Made by a program: the position numbers and the translations under genes. 64,000 nucleotides of DNA from Hydrogenimonas sp. (GTDB lineage Bacteria; Campylobacterota; Campylobacteria; Campylobacterales; Hydrogenimonadaceae): the NCBI GenBank assembly GCA_003945285.1, contig AP019005.1, forward strand, positions 186,001-250,000, in the 5' to 3' direction. Positions 53,357 to 63,360 of the stretch are shown here, in pieces (the stretch's first letter is position 1; every line of letters begins with the position of its first letter). The notes beneath the pieces are model-generated. The model made no database searches, had not been told where the DNA came from, and was given only the letters and a program-made list of their open reading frames with translations.

Positions 53357-54304
53357 GTGGCAACATACCTTCCGTTCGAGGAGAAGCTGAAAGAGATCGA
53401 GAACGAGATTGCCGCGGCAAAGGTAAGAGGCGACACCGATGCCATAGTCATTCTTGAAAAAGATCTCGAGAAAGAGCTCTCCAAAATTTACAAGAATCTC
53501 TCCGATTTCCAGAAGCTTCAGCTTGCACGCCACCCCGACCGCCCGTACGCACTGGACTATATCCGCTTCCTGATGCGTGACGCGGTGGAGATTCACGGTG
53601 ATAGAACCTTTCGGGACGACCCTGCAATCATATGTTACCTCGGCTATATAGGTGACGAGAAGTGCCTTGTAATAGGTGAGCAGAAGGGGCGCGGAACGAA
53701 AAACAAGCTGAAACGGAACTTCGGCATGCCCAATCCTGAGGGCTACAGGAAAGCGTTGAGAACGGCAAAGATTGCGGAAAAGTTCGGCCTTCCCATACTT
53801 ATGCTCATTGACACTCCCGGCGCGTATCCCGGTTTGGGAGCAGAAGAGCGTGGACAGAGTGAGGCGATAGCCAGAAATCTTCTGGAGTTGAGCCGGCTGG
53901 ACACCATTACCGTATCCATTGTTATAGGAGAAGGGGGGAGCGGGGGAGCACTTGCGATAGGGGTGGCCGACAGGCTCGCCATGATGCGCTATTCAATCTT
54001 CAGCGTCATCTCCCCGGAGGGGTGTGCCGCGATATTATGGAACGATCCCTCGAAGGTGGAACAGGCTACGAAAGCTCTTAAAATCACCCCCGACGAACTT
54101 CTGAAGATGGATCTGATCGACGATATAATCGATGAACCGATGATAGGGGCCCACCGTGACAAAGAGGGTGCCGCACAGGCTGTCAGGGACTACTTTCTCT
54201 CACAAGTGGAGCAGTTGAGAGAGATGGGGAAAGATGAGCGGATGAAGCAGAGATACGATAAGATGATGAGTTTCGGAGCCTTTCTGGATCCGAATGAGGA
54301 GTGA
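53357..54304 (+). CDS. accA: Acetyl-CoA carboxylase carboxyltransferase subunit alpha
   Basis: A 315-residue subunit that with AccD moves CO2 from biotin to acetyl-CoA. [25 protein letters not shown], the [15 protein letters not shown] segment and [18 protein letters not shown] with [13 protein letters not shown] are all present. GTG start one base after fabF. accD is not in the window. Confidence 0.96.
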   Translation: MATYLPFEEKLKEIENEIAAAKVRGDTDAIVILEKDLEKELSKIYKNLSDFQKLQLARHPDRPYALDYIRFLMRDAVEIHGDRTFRDDPAIICYLGYIGDEKCLVIGEQKGRGTKNKLKRNFGMPNPEGYRKALRTAKIAEKFGLPILMLIDTPGAYPGLGAEERGQSEAIARNLLELSRLDTITVSIVIGEGGSGGALAIGVADRLAMMRYSIFSVISPEGCAAILWNDPSKVEQATKALKITPDELLKMDLIDDIIDEPMIGAHRDKEGAAQAVRDYFLSQVEQLREMGKDERMKQRYDKMMSFGAFLDPNEE

Positions 54305-54351
54305 GTTGCGGTAAACGGTCGTCAGCCGGATAGCTCCGGCCGCGCCCGCTG

Positions 54352-54579
54352 TTACAGGTTGTGTTTCTTTTTATAATCCAGAATCATTCTGTAGGCTTCG
54401 TCTTTCAGTCTAAGCTTCTCTTTTTTGAGCTTCTCCAGCTCCAGGTCATCCATATGTTGCCGACCCTCTTCCACTTCCGTTACGATCTTGTCCAGCTCGT
54501 TGTGGCGTTCGAATATCTTGGCGAAATGCGCATTCTCTACCTTCAGTTTGCTGATGATATCGCGGTATTCATGAAGCAT
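54352..54579 (-). CDS. DUF465 family protein (YdcH-like)
   Basis: A 75-residue coiled-coil protein: MLHEYRDIISKLK, then FAKIFERHNELDKIV and a second helix ending LKKEKLRLKDEAYRMI. These match DUF465, small helical hairpin proteins of unknown function. It lies between convergent accA and argJ. A GCCGGA-TAGC-TCCGGC hairpin (54325-54340) follows accA. Confidence 0.85.
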   Translation of the reverse strand: MLHEYRDIISKLKVENAHFAKIFERHNELDKIVTEVEEGRQHMDDLELEKLKKEKLRLKDEAYRMILDYKKKHNL

Positions 54580-54628
54580 TGTTCTACTCTCCTGTCAAAT
54601 TTTTCTGATTATATTCAAATATTGCTTA

Positions 54629-55816
54629 TCAGGTCCTGTAGTCGGCATTTATCTTGACATATTCATACCCAAGGTCGCAGCCGTAAGCGGTGAAGGCACC
54701 CTCTCCTATACCCAGATCGCAGTGGATGGCGAAAGAGCTCCTCTTCATCACATCCGCCGCTCTCTTCTCGTTTTCGGTATCGAAAAGAGTCTCTCCCCTC
54801 TCGTAAACAGTTACGTTTCCGAAGGCTATCGTAAGGGTAGAGGGGTCACACTCTATACCGCTGGCACCTATCGTCGATGCTATCCTCCCCCAGTTGGGGT
54901 CCTCTCCGTAGAGTGCGGTTTTCACCAGTAGTGAATTTGCCAGGGCTTTTGCGGCGACAGCGGCCTCTTCGCGGTTTGCGGCACCGGTTACTTTGAACGC
55001 CACGCACTTCGTAGCCCCTTCGCCGTCTGCTACGATTTTCAGCGCCAGTTCGTGCATGACCTTTTTCAGTGCGAAGAGGAAGGCCTCTTCATCGAAGATA
55101 CCCGATTTGCCGTTGGAAAGAAGCATAACGGTATCGTTCGTGGATGTGTCACCGTCGACGCTGATCGCATTGAATGTATCCTCCGCGCACTCCTTCAGCA
55201 TCGGTTCCATCTTCCTGGCAGGTACCGAGGCATCGGTGGTTATGAAGCAGAGCATCGTAGCCATGGCAGGGTTGATCATGCCGGCTCCTTTCGCCATGGC
55301 GCCTATTCTGAAGCTCTCCCCGTTTTCGAGTCTCACTTCGAAAGCTATCTGCTTCTCGTAACTGTCTGTGGTCATAATCGCCTTTGCGGCATCGTCGGGT
55401 GACTTTTTCGAAAGATCGAACCTCTCTATGCCTTTAAGAATCTTCTCTTTGGGAAGGCGGACACCTATTACGCCGGTGGAGCTCATGAGAGGATTCTCTA
55501 TTTTTTCGAAAATGCTCTTTGCATATCCCAGTATGGATTCGATATCTTCGATCCCTTTGCTGCCTGTCATGGCGTTTGCATTTTTTGCGTTGATCAGGAT
55601 GAAGTTCGTTCTCCCGGTTCCGCTCTTTATGTAGTGTTGAATTGGTGCAGCTTTGAATCTGTTGGTGGTGAAGATAGCACGTATGTCGCAAAGAGTATCG
55701 GAGTAGATAAAGGCCAGGTCTTTCTGGCTGTCCGGTTTCAGCCCTGCGCTGATACCGTCTGCGTAAAAACCTTCCGGAGCACATATGCCGCCGTCAATAG
55801 ATAGAAGTGTAAACAT
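54629..55816 (-). CDS. argJ: Bifunctional ornithine acetyltransferase / N-acetylglutamate synthase
   Basis: A 395-residue Ntn-like enzyme of arginine synthesis that recycles the acetyl group. The self-cleavage site is in [16 protein letters not shown], where the Thr after A-M-A becomes the nucleophile. [12 protein letters not shown] and [16 protein letters not shown] support it. It follows rpmB by 106 bases. Confidence 0.95.
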   Translation of the reverse strand: MFTLLSIDGGICAPEGFYADGISAGLKPDSQKDLAFIYSDTLCDIRAIFTTNRFKAAPIQHYIKSGTGRTNFILINAKNANAMTGSKGIEDIESILGYAKSIFEKIENPLMSSTGVIGVRLPKEKILKGIERFDLSKKSPDDAAKAIMTTDSYEKQIAFEVRLENGESFRIGAMAKGAGMINPAMATMLCFITTDASVPARKMEPMLKECAEDTFNAISVDGDTSTNDTVMLLSNGKSGIFDEEAFLFALKKVMHELALKIVADGEGATKCVAFKVTGAANREEAAVAAKALANSLLVKTALYGEDPNWGRIASTIGASGIECDPSTLTIAFGNVTVYERGETLFDTENEKRAADVMKRSSFAIHCDLGIGEGAFTAYGCDLGYEYVKINADYRT

Positions 55817-55922
55817 GTAAACTCCTGATTAGTATCGCTGAAGCTGGAAATGTCGGGTTGCAGTTGTCGAGAAGACGACGGAGCAGAAGGGGCCAAAGGT
55901 ATACCCTTTGGCATAGTAGGAC

Positions 55923-56114
55923 TTATACGCCCTTTTTCTTCATTGTGCGGAGTGTGGACGCCGCGACCTTGATCTTTTTGCGTGTACCGTCTTCGAGCGT
56001 TATTCTTACCGTACGAAGGTTCGGCAGGAAGCGTCGTTTGGTTTTGTTGTGAGCGTGGCTTACATTGTTTCCGGACATCGGACCCTTGCCTGTTATTGAG
56101 CATTTGCGTGCCAT
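55923..56114 (-). CDS. rpmB: Large-subunit ribosomal protein bL28
   Basis: A 63-residue L28: [20 protein letters not shown], then [13 protein letters not shown] and the terminal [11 protein letters not shown]. The length fits. A CCAAAGG/CCTTTGG hairpin at 55890-55909 lies downstream but lacks a T-run. Confidence 0.96.
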   Translation of the reverse strand: MARKCSITGKGPMSGNNVSHAHNKTKRRFLPNLRTVRITLEDGTRKKIKVAASTLRTMKKKGV

Positions 56115-56284
56115 TGTTTTGCCTTTTTGAAAATTTATGGTGAAAAAGTTGGCTAATTCTATTGAAACAAACCATATATTTCGCTTAAATTAAGCGGCAA
56201 TTTATAAAAGCGGAGTGCCATCTTTGGTAATATGAAAACTTTTACGATAAAATTGTATCAAAACAGCTATAAGGCTTATTCACG

Positions 56285-57079
56285 ATGGTTACGCCCCAGC
56301 AGATTTCTGAATATATGAAGAGAGTTCCTCCGCTTCCGGAGGCGTTGAGCAGATCTTTGAAATCTCTGGCCGAGGGAGATTTGGCTGCGGCGGCGAGAGC
56401 CGCTTCTGCCGATCCGGCGCTCATTCGATATCTAAAAGATGTCGTCAACAGCGCCGCATACGGCTTCAAACAGGAGCTCAAAGAGCCGATGCAGATATTT
56501 TCTGCTCTGGGTATCCAGCGTGCCAGGCAGCTCCTCTATGCATATATGGTCAACTCTGTCGCACCGGAGAAATGGGGATATTTTGCTCTGGAGAGAGAGG
56601 AGTTCGGAAATTTCCAGCTCTCTTTCATGCGGAAGTGGGAGAAGATAGTCTCAGCAGAAAATTTCGACGAGAGATTCATGAGTGCTGCTGCCGTTATGAG
56701 TGCCGGGCTGATTGTAGCCGACGCCATATTCGCCGACCGCGCTTCCGATGTGGCCCTTATCAGGGAGAGCGGTGATTTCGATCTGGATACAATTCTGGAG
56801 CGTGTGAGCAGTCTGAACTTCGAACGGCTGGTTGCGACCATCGCCGAAAAGTGGGAAGTGCAGAGTGATATCGTCAGGCTCGTTTCACTCGCTTTCGGAA
56901 AAGAGGAGTGTGACGGTGACGAACTGTGCAGAGCCGCCCGTTTTCTGCATCTTCTGCTCTTCTATGAGCTCAGTAGGCCACGGATGCTCGAAGCCGGCGC
57001 AAACTCCTTTATATCATTCAACCAGGAGTTTGCAACACCGGTACTGGAGCGATTCGAAGAGATTGTGGGTGTAGAATGA
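56285..57079 (+). CDS. HDOD domain protein
   Basis: A 264-residue helical protein with the HDOD pattern: VPPLPEALSRSLKSLAE, DPALIRYLKDVVNSAAYGF and IFSALGIQRARQLL. HDOD proteins are non-catalytic relatives of HD domains used in signalling; one in Campylobacter (Cj0248, as I recall) affects motility. It overlaps the STAS/CheX gene by ATGA, so they likely act together. Confidence 0.82.
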   Translation: MVTPQQISEYMKRVPPLPEALSRSLKSLAEGDLAAAARAASADPALIRYLKDVVNSAAYGFKQELKEPMQIFSALGIQRARQLLYAYMVNSVAPEKWGYFALEREEFGNFQLSFMRKWEKIVSAENFDERFMSAAAVMSAGLIVADAIFADRASDVALIRESGDFDLDTILERVSSLNFERLVATIAEKWEVQSDIVRLVSLAFGKEECDGDELCRAARFLHLLLFYELSRPRMLEAGANSFISFNQEFATPVLERFEEIVGVE

Positions 57080-58476
57080 GACCGGTAATAAAAAAGCAGC
57101 GAATCGCCCTTTTCACTCCGCAGGGTTTTCTCGACGGTAACAGCGCTACCGGGCTCATCACGATGCAGGATATGGAGGTAACTAAATCTTCGGGTGTACA
57201 TATGGTGCTCGTTTCGATGAAGAAGGTTGTCTTTTTCAACAAAAACGGTGTGACCATACTGCTAGATATCCTGACGAAGCTGCAGAAGGAGATGAAAGCG
57301 ACCATAGGTTTCTGTGACTACAACAGAAAGCAGTACGAGGCGTTTTTCAACCTTTTCGAAGGGGAGATCCCGTTCAGCCTCTTCAAAACCCTGGAGATTG
57401 CGATGCTCTTTGCAGGCGGAAGGGACTCCAAGGGCGAATCCGAAGAGAATGTGCTCATATATAACGAAGATTCTACCCAAAGGAGTATGCAGGCGATAGA
57501 GATATATGACCGGGGCTACAATCCCGTAGTGGTGCAGAAGCGGGATGATTTCAACCAGAAAGCGCAGGATAGAGAGAAGTTTGTCGAGGTGATCGATATA
57601 ACCTATCTGGGTTTCATGGGCAGCAGGATAGCCGCGAAGACCAGGGGTAACTGCGTCATCTACTACCTGAAAGGTTTTCTTGACGGTTCGGTAACGGAAC
57701 AGTTCGATGTTATGTACCATCGAAACTGCCTGAAGGTCGGTTTTCAGCTCTTTATGTTCGATGCGACGAGAGTCAGTTCACTCAACATACATGCAGCCAA
57801 CTTCTTCTCGAGGTTATCGACGGCCGGCGCGGAATACGGTGCTCTCATCGCTATCGTGGGACTGGACATGGATAAGACTCCAAAGGCGTTCGTGGAAGAG
57901 TTGGAAGATGCCGGAATCATGTTTTTCGAGAGTGAAACGGACTTCTTTGCGGATGAGATTGTAAAATCCATGACAGGCGGCGGGGCGGCGGTGAAAAAAG
58001 AGAGAAACAGGTTGACAAAGCCGGTAGTGGCGAGACTGCCGGTATTCGTTGACGCGGCGATGGATACGCTGCAGATGATGACGAATATGATTGCCGTGAA
58101 AGAGGATATGAAGATACAGCCGCTGGTTACGGCGGGGAAAGATCTGATGGCCAGCTCCGTAGCCTTCTATGGGGATATTGAGGGAATGGTTACGCTTATC
58201 ATGCCCAAGAAGCTCGTGCAAAGGTCATGTATGCTCCTTGTAGGGGAGGAGAGCGATGACGAGGAGGTGCTCGGTGACGCTCTGAGCGAACTCGTGAACA
58301 TTGTCGCCGGAAAGTCGAAGACGATGCTCCAGGAGGCCGATGTAAATATAAACATAACGCTTCCGAGAAGCTATACGTCCATCGATGACCTGACCGCCAC
58401 ACTGGAAGGGCTCCAGGGGGTTCAGGTGAATTTCAGTTTCGATCAATATCCTTTCACATTCTATCTGAGCCCGTAG
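57076..58476 (+). CDS. Multidomain STAS-like and CheX-like signalling protein
   Basis: A 466-residue cytoplasmic protein. Residues ~5-110 and ~195-300 each look like a STAS domain (FTPQGFLDGNSATGL; YLKGFLDGSVTEQFD). Residues ~120-190 (NVLIYNEDSTQRSMQAIEIY) may be a degenerate receiver. Residues ~320-466 resemble CheX/CheC CheY-P phosphatases: SSVAFYGDIEGMVTLIMPKK, then E-L-V-N in ALSELVNIVAGKSKTM and a later L-P-R. The catalytic E-x-x-N pair is intact. Partner of the HDOD gene; phosphatase activity is inferred. Confidence 0.72.
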   Translation: MRPVIKKQRIALFTPQGFLDGNSATGLITMQDMEVTKSSGVHMVLVSMKKVVFFNKNGVTILLDILTKLQKEMKATIGFCDYNRKQYEAFFNLFEGEIPFSLFKTLEIAMLFAGGRDSKGESEENVLIYNEDSTQRSMQAIEIYDRGYNPVVVQKRDDFNQKAQDREKFVEVIDITYLGFMGSRIAAKTRGNCVIYYLKGFLDGSVTEQFDVMYHRNCLKVGFQLFMFDATRVSSLNIHAANFFSRLSTAGAEYGALIAIVGLDMDKTPKAFVEELEDAGIMFFESETDFFADEIVKSMTGGGAAVKKERNRLTKPVVARLPVFVDAAMDTLQMMTNMIAVKEDMKIQPLVTAGKDLMASSVAFYGDIEGMVTLIMPKKLVQRSCMLLVGEESDDEEVLGDALSELVNIVAGKSKTMLQEADVNINITLPRSYTSIDDLTATLEGLQGVQVNFSFDQYPFTFYLSP

Positions 58477-58562
58477 AGTCTCTATCCGGGATACCGGATA
58501 TGGTTGTAGATATTGGATATTCGTATAAAGTTTTCGGTACCGTTTGATTAAGGAGTCTGTAT

Positions 58563-59204
58563 ATGTTGGTGGCACCCAGTATTTTGTCGGCCGATTTCGG
58601 CCATCTGGCACGCGATGTAAAAGCGATCTGTGACGGGGGATGCGACCTGGTCCATGTCGATGTGATGGACGGCCATTTCGTTCCCAATCTCACTATAGGG
58701 CCGGTGGTCGTGGAGGCGGTGGCAGAGGCGGCCACGAAACCGCTGGATATCCATCTTATGGTGGAGAACAACACCTTTTTCGTAGAGCTCTTCGCTCCGC
58801 TTAAACCGGAATATATCTCTTTCCATCTCGAGGAGGAGAAGCATCCCCACAGGCTTATCCAGAAGATTCGCGGACTGGGAATAAGGCCCTCTATCGTTCT
58901 GAACCCGCATACCCCTCCCCAATGTCTGGAGTATCTCCTTGAGGATCTGGATATGGTTCTTTTGATGAGTGTAAACCCCGGCTTCGGCGGGCAGAAGTTC
59001 ATTCCGAGCGTTCTGGAGAAGGCAAAGCGGCTGAAAGAGCTTATAGAGAAGCGAAACCCCAAGTGTCTCATAGAGGTGGACGGCGGAGTCAACGATAAAA
59101 ACGTACATGAGCTTAAAAGTGCCGGAGTCGATGTGGTCGTGGCGGGAAGCTACGTTTTCAAACATGAAAATATAGCCGGCGCCATAGAGAGTCTGAAGGT
59201 CTGA
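58563..59204 (+). CDS. rpe: Ribulose-phosphate 3-epimerase
   Basis: A 213-residue TIM barrel of the pentose-phosphate or Calvin route. VAPSILSADFGHL, VDVMDGHFVPNLT, LMSVNPGFGGQKFI and EVDGGVND carry the metal His/Asp residues. An AGGAG precedes the ATG. trpF and dnaQ follow closely, as part of one transcript. Confidence 0.96.
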   Translation: MLVAPSILSADFGHLARDVKAICDGGCDLVHVDVMDGHFVPNLTIGPVVVEAVAEAATKPLDIHLMVENNTFFVELFAPLKPEYISFHLEEEKHPHRLIQKIRGLGIRPSIVLNPHTPPQCLEYLLEDLDMVLLMSVNPGFGGQKFIPSVLEKAKRLKELIEKRNPKCLIEVDGGVNDKNVHELKSAGVDVVVAGSYVFKHENIAGAIESLKV

Positions 59205-59212
59205 AAAAAGGA

Positions 59213-59863
59213 TTGAAAATAGTTCCCTCAGCAGAGTCAGAAAAGAGTGTTTCCTCAGTTCCGAAGGTCAAGATATGCGGAATCACATCCATAGAGGATG
59301 CCCTGATGGCGGTAGAAGCAGGGGCGGACGCCCTCGGGTTTGTCTTTTATGAAAAGTCCCCGCGCTATATCGGAGTCAAAGAGGCGCGAAAGATTACCGA
59401 AGTTCTCCCCCCTTTTATCGAGAGGGTGGGGCTTTTTGTAAACAGAACCCCTCTGGAAGCGGATCTGGCGTGTGCAGAGAGCGGAATGAGCCTGGCCCAG
59501 ATCCATTTCGATGTAGACGGGAGCTATTTCGATTCGCTTCGTACAAAGGCGCTGCCGGTCGTGAGGGCCGGGTCGAAAGAGGATATCATGAAATTCGCTC
59601 CGCGCTACAGGCTGGTGGATGCATACTGTGAGAGCTACGGAGGGGCGGGAAAGCGCCTCAACCTGGAGTGGTTCGACGGAGTGGACTGCTCCAGAATCGT
59701 ACTGGCGGGCGGACTGGACCCGCAAAACGTTCGTGAAGCTCTTGCTTACGGTTTTTACGGGTTTGACGTCAGCAGCGGCGTGGAGATCAGGAAAGGGAAG
59801 AAGGACCCCGAAAAGGTGCGCGCCTTCATCGAGGCTGTAAAAGGGGGAGTATGCGCCCCCTGA
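59213..59863 (+). CDS. trpF: Phosphoribosylanthranilate isomerase
   Basis: A 216-residue isomerase of tryptophan synthesis. The catalytic Cys is in VKICGITSIEDA, followed by GADALGFVFYEKSPRYI and the C-terminal GLDPQNVREAL with FDVSSGVE (catalytic Asp). The first ~18 residues precede the usual start; TTG at 59213 has AAAAAGGA in front, so the extension is plausible. It stands between rpe and dnaQ, apart from other trp genes. Confidence 0.94.
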   Translation: MKIVPSAESEKSVSSVPKVKICGITSIEDALMAVEAGADALGFVFYEKSPRYIGVKEARKITEVLPPFIERVGLFVNRTPLEADLACAESGMSLAQIHFDVDGSYFDSLRTKALPVVRAGSKEDIMKFAPRYRLVDAYCESYGGAGKRLNLEWFDGVDCSRIVLAGGLDPQNVREALAYGFYGFDVSSGVEIRKGKKDPEKVRAFIEAVKGGVCAP

Positions 59864-60639
59864 TAGACAATATAGTCGCAGCCGTCAAAAAGAGAGGCGG
59901 CAGGATGGATCTGGAGGGGTTCAAGGAGCTTATACAGAAGAGCAGGGACTCCCTTTTCGAGACTGTAGATACCCTGATGGAGCTGGTTATAGCCTCCGGG
60001 GTGCCCATCGAGATAGAGGGTGACGAGGTGGTGCTCAAGACCGCATTCATGCCGTGGCGGGAGGAGACTTTCTGCATTGTCGACGTCGAGACCAACGGCA
60101 GCAAGCCGAGCCGCTCCCAGATCATCGAGATAGGGGCCTTGAAGTGGAGAAACGGGGAGGTGGTCGACAGGTTCGAATCTTTTGCCGAGTGCAGCTACCT
60201 TCCATACCAGATAAGCGAGATTACGGGAATAAACCCGGAAGATCTCGAGGGTGCCCCGCCGCTGCAGAAGCTGCTACCGCAGTTCAAGGAGTTTCTCGGC
60301 GATGCGGTTTTCGTGGCCCACAACGCCACGTTCGACTACAACTTCGTCTCGTCATCGTTCGAACGCTTCGGACTAGGTGTTCTCGGAAACAGGAGGCTCT
60401 GTACGATAGATTTGGCGAGAAGGACCATAGAGGCGGAGCGCTACGGGCTCGGACACCTTAACATCGCTCTCGATATCAACACCCTGGTGCACCACAGGGC
60501 ATATGCGGACGCGGTTACAGCTGCGAAAGTTCTGGAGATAGGTCTGAGAAATCTGCCGGAGTCCGTTGTGACGGTCGAAGAGCTCATCGATTTTACGAAG
60601 CTTCCCGTCAAAAAGGCGAGGGAACTGGTCTCCCGTTGA
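59851..60639 (+). CDS. DnaQ-like 3'-5' exonuclease
   Basis: A 262-residue DEDDh exonuclease. An ~70-residue N-terminal domain precedes ExoI (CIVDVETNGSKP), ExoII (VAHNATFDYNF) and ExoIII (HRAYADAVTAAK), so all metal ligands and the His are present. It may be the proofreading epsilon subunit of DNA polymerase III or a separate repair exonuclease. It overlaps trpF by 13 bases; rpe-dnaQ adjacency is known in Campylobacter. Confidence 0.88.
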   Translation: MRPLIDNIVAAVKKRGGRMDLEGFKELIQKSRDSLFETVDTLMELVIASGVPIEIEGDEVVLKTAFMPWREETFCIVDVETNGSKPSRSQIIEIGALKWRNGEVVDRFESFAECSYLPYQISEITGINPEDLEGAPPLQKLLPQFKEFLGDAVFVAHNATFDYNFVSSSFERFGLGVLGNRRLCTIDLARRTIEAERYGLGHLNIALDINTLVHHRAYADAVTAAKVLEIGLRNLPESVVTVEELIDFTKLPVKKARELVSR

Positions 60640-60674
60640 ACGGGCGGAGGCAAAAACCTCTTCTTCCACACGTT

Positions 60675-60900
60675 GATTCAAAATTCAAGACAGATGAAGA
60701 GACGGGTTGGCGAAATCTGCTAGCATTGCGATTTGAGCGGCAACGGGGCGTTAAGAAAACCGCTCGTGCCCGAAGGGTTCCGTAGGAATTTGCGGTTTTT
60801 AGCCTCGTTGCCGCGTCCCGAAGGGCAAATCGCATCTGCGTACAGGTTTTGCCGACCCGTCTCGGGTTTTTCTCTTTACGCTCGAGTTTTGAGTTACCTT
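60675..60900. repeat. Family B long-hairpin repeat, copy 1 (full)
   Basis: The gap after the exonuclease gene is one giant imperfect hairpin. ACGGGTTGGCGAAA and GCGATTTG, CGGCAACG on the left pair with CGTTGCCG, CAAATCGC and TTTTGCCGACCCGT on the right, with AAAACCGC/GCGGTTTT nearer the tip. The left arm recurs at 63361 in the same orientation. It has no coding sense. The remainder of the 313-base gap shows no gene. Confidence 0.8.
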
Positions 60901-60952
60901 GTCTCCCGTAACAGATCCGGCGTGCAGGTTTTGTGCAGGATCGGTTCTATAA

Positions 60953-62143
60953 TCAATCCCGTATAAATCTATTCAGAACCTTCGTAGCCAGCAGGTCTCC
61001 CCATACGTTTATCGAGGTTCTGAACATATCGAGTATCCTGTCCACGGCGGCGATGAGCCCTATCGCCTCGAGCGGAAGCCCGACCGCGCTTAGAATCATC
61101 GTCATCATCACCAGTCCGGCTCCGGGAATTCCTGCCGCCCCGATCGAGGCGAACGTCGCCGTGACGAAGATAATAATCTGCTCCGTAAAGCCAAGCTCCA
61201 CGCCGAAGCTGTTGGCTATGAACATGACCGCGATCGCTTCATAAAGAGCCGTACCGTCCATATTCACCGTCGCACCGAGCGGCAGGATGAATCCTGCACT
61301 CTCCTTTTTCACTCCCCCCTTCGTCTCGCTCACCTCTATCGAGACCGGAAGCGTAGCCGAGCTCGAAGCGGTTGAGAAGGCGACCAGCACCGCTTCACGC
61401 ACCTTCATGAAGTAGGTGTAGGGGTTGAAGCGGCCTATCAGGTAGGCGACGGCGGGCAGAATCACCAGTGCGTGCAGAAAGAGGGCGACAAGAACCGCTA
61501 TGACGTAATCTTTCAGCTGGTAGAGAGTCTCCAGGCCCTCTTTGGCGATGACGTAGCCTATGAGTGAAAATACCCCCAGAGGCGTCAGCAGAATGACCCA
61601 TCCGGCGATCTTGCCCATAGCATCGTTGAGAGCGTCGAAAAAAGAACTTAGCGTATCGCGCTTCTTCGCCTCCAGATGGAGAGCCGCTACGGCGAAGAAG
61701 ATGACAAAGACCAGAACCTGCACGATTCTTCCTTCCGAAAGGGAGGCGAAGATGTTTGCAGGTACGAACGAGAGCAGTAGAGCCGATATGGAGTGCTCCT
61801 TCGGAGGAGAGACAGGAGCGCTTCCGGCGAGCTGGTGTGCACTTCCGGGCTCGATTATGTTTACGACCAGCAGGCCGGCGGTGACCGCCAGCGCCGTAGT
61901 GAGGAAGTAGTATCCGAACGCTTTCAGACCGAGATTTTTCAGGGCCTCTCCGCTTCCCAGGGAGACGATCGCCACGAAGACGGATGCGAAGACCAGAGGC
62001 ACTATCAGCATTTTAAGAAGCATAAGGAAAAGATCGCCCATCCATTTGAGCGACAGCATCGCTTCGGGCAGCCAGACTCCGCCGGCGATTCCGGCAAAGA
62101 TGGCCGCAAGCGTAAGAGTCTCGGTAGACAGATACTTTTTCAT
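60953..62143 (-). CDS. Dicarboxylate/amino acid:cation symporter (DctA/GltP family)
   Basis: A 396-residue polytopic carrier of the DAACS family. FSTASSSATLPVSIE (re-entrant serine motif), PLGATVNMDGTALYEA and the late RTSINVWGD with Asn/Asp ligands are diagnostic; it moves C4-dicarboxylates or Glu/Asp with Na+ or H+. ATG at 62143 follows GGGAG and overlaps the UPF0126 stop by ATGA; a longer frame to 62263 overlaps that gene and is rejected. Confidence 0.92.
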   Translation of the reverse strand: MKKYLSTETLTLAAIFAGIAGGVWLPEAMLSLKWMGDLFLMLLKMLIVPLVFASVFVAIVSLGSGEALKNLGLKAFGYYFLTTALAVTAGLLVVNIIEPGSAHQLAGSAPVSPPKEHSISALLLSFVPANIFASLSEGRIVQVLVFVIFFAVAALHLEAKKRDTLSSFFDALNDAMGKIAGWVILLTPLGVFSLIGYVIAKEGLETLYQLKDYVIAVLVALFLHALVILPAVAYLIGRFNPYTYFMKVREAVLVAFSTASSSATLPVSIEVSETKGGVKKESAGFILPLGATVNMDGTALYEAIAVMFIANSFGVELGFTEQIIIFVTATFASIGAAGIPGAGLVMMTMILSAVGLPLEAIGLIAAVDRILDMFRTSINVWGDLLATKVLNRFIRD

Positions 62144-62757
62144 TTCTCTCCCCCTATTTTCGGCAACTGCCACTTTTTTCTGTAGGCTATCAGCCTCAGC
62201 GCCAGAGCCGCCGAGGCAATGATACCCAGTGTAAAACTGTTGAGGCACCCTAACCGGTCGCAAAGATATACGGATGCGGCTATAAGCAGTGCGATTGTAC
62301 CGTAAAAATCGCTTGTGAGCACCATTGGTACTTCGTTCACCATAATGTCGCGCAGCATTCCGCCGCCGACCGCGGTAATGAACGCCAGAAGCATGACACC
62401 GAATATGTTGAAGCCGGACTCTATGCCCACGAGTGCACCCGTTACCGCAAACGCCACGAGACCTATGCTGTCCATCAGGATGAAGATGGCGAACCTCTCG
62501 GGCTGCTTTTTGGAGTGGAGTTTCAGTATGTAGGCTGCGGCTACCGCAAGTGTGACGATTATGAGTACCGAACTTTCGGTAAACGCTACCGGCATACGGC
62601 CTACGATCACGTCACGTATCACACCGCCGCCCAGTGCCGTAAGAAAAGCGGCGATAAGTATGCCCAGTAGATCGAGCCCCTTCCGTACCCCCATAAGGTA
62701 TCCGCTTATCGCGAAGCTGGCCAGACCAAGTGCGTCGGCGACCGAAAATAGTATCAT
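62140..62757 (-). CDS. UPF0126 (TRIC-like) membrane protein
   Basis: A 205-residue protein of about seven membrane helices built from two repeats with GGGVIRDVIVGRMPVAF and GGGMLRDIMVNEVPMVL. This internal duplication is the UPF0126/YicG hallmark; relatives include bacterial TRIC-type channels and glycine-utilisation transporters. Substrate unknown. Coupled by ATGA overlaps to the genes on both sides. Confidence 0.9.
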   Translation of the reverse strand: MILFSVADALGLASFAISGYLMGVRKGLDLLGILIAAFLTALGGGVIRDVIVGRMPVAFTESSVLIIVTLAVAAAYILKLHSKKQPERFAIFILMDSIGLVAFAVTGALVGIESGFNIFGVMLLAFITAVGGGMLRDIMVNEVPMVLTSDFYGTIALLIAASVYLCDRLGCLNSFTLGIIASAALALRLIAYRKKWQLPKIGGEK

Positions 62758-63290
62758 GCCAGATGGTCTATATAGTCGTCTTTGAAACCTACATAGCGGC
62801 GTGCGGATGCGTAGAGCTCATCCACCTCCAGATCGCTCAGCTCCCTTACCGCTTTGGCCGGAGAGCCTATTATGAGGCTTCTTGGAGGAAACTCTTTGCC
62901 CCCGGTAACGAGCGCCCCCGCGCCCACGATGGACTCCCTGCCTATAACGGCTCCGTCGAGTATCGTCGCGTTCATTCCGATAAGGCAGGCGTCGCCTATG
63001 GTGCATCCGTGCAGCATAACCCTGTGCCCTACCGTCACATCGCTGCCGATGATCGTAGGATATCCGTCGCTCATATCCGGGTTTTTGTAGTGGGTAACGT
63101 GGATCATGCTCAAGTCCTGGATGTTGGTCCTGTCGCCTATGCGTATCTTGTGGACGTCGGCGCGTATGACGCAGCCGAACCAGATGGAGCACTCCTCCCC
63201 CGTTTCTAGATCTCCTATCAGGGTGGCGTCGGGAGCCACCCAGCTCTTCTTCCCGATTTTCGGAAACCACTCCTTGTAGCGTAAAAGCAT
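62754..63290 (-). CDS. Gamma-class carbonic anhydrase-like protein
   Basis: A 178-residue left-handed beta-helix protein with hexapeptide repeats. Metal ligands fit LSMIHVTHYKN and VGHRVMLHGCTIGD (His x3). The family includes true gamma carbonic anhydrases and YrdA/CaiE-like proteins, so catalysis is not assured. ATG at 63290 is five bases from AGGAG; the open frame upstream to 63473 is translated repeat and not real. Confidence 0.9.
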   Translation of the reverse strand: MLLRYKEWFPKIGKKSWVAPDATLIGDLETGEECSIWFGCVIRADVHKIRIGDRTNIQDLSMIHVTHYKNPDMSDGYPTIIGSDVTVGHRVMLHGCTIGDACLIGMNATILDGAVIGRESIVGAGALVTGGKEFPPRSLIIGSPAKAVRELSDLEVDELYASARRYVGFKDDYIDHLA

Positions 63291-63360
63291 CTGCACTCCT
63301 TTTTGGTTTGTAGCCGCTCTTCGGCGGGGATTGACTCTCCCTGCCCTCCGTTTCCGCAAT

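Noticed and set aside
60608-60835. Minus-strand frame encoding a peptide with 'TPRCRSNRNASRF'
   Set aside because: A similar peptide is encoded by the other family B copy near 63.4 kb; both are translations of the hairpin repeat, lack ribosome-binding sites and are interrupted differently.
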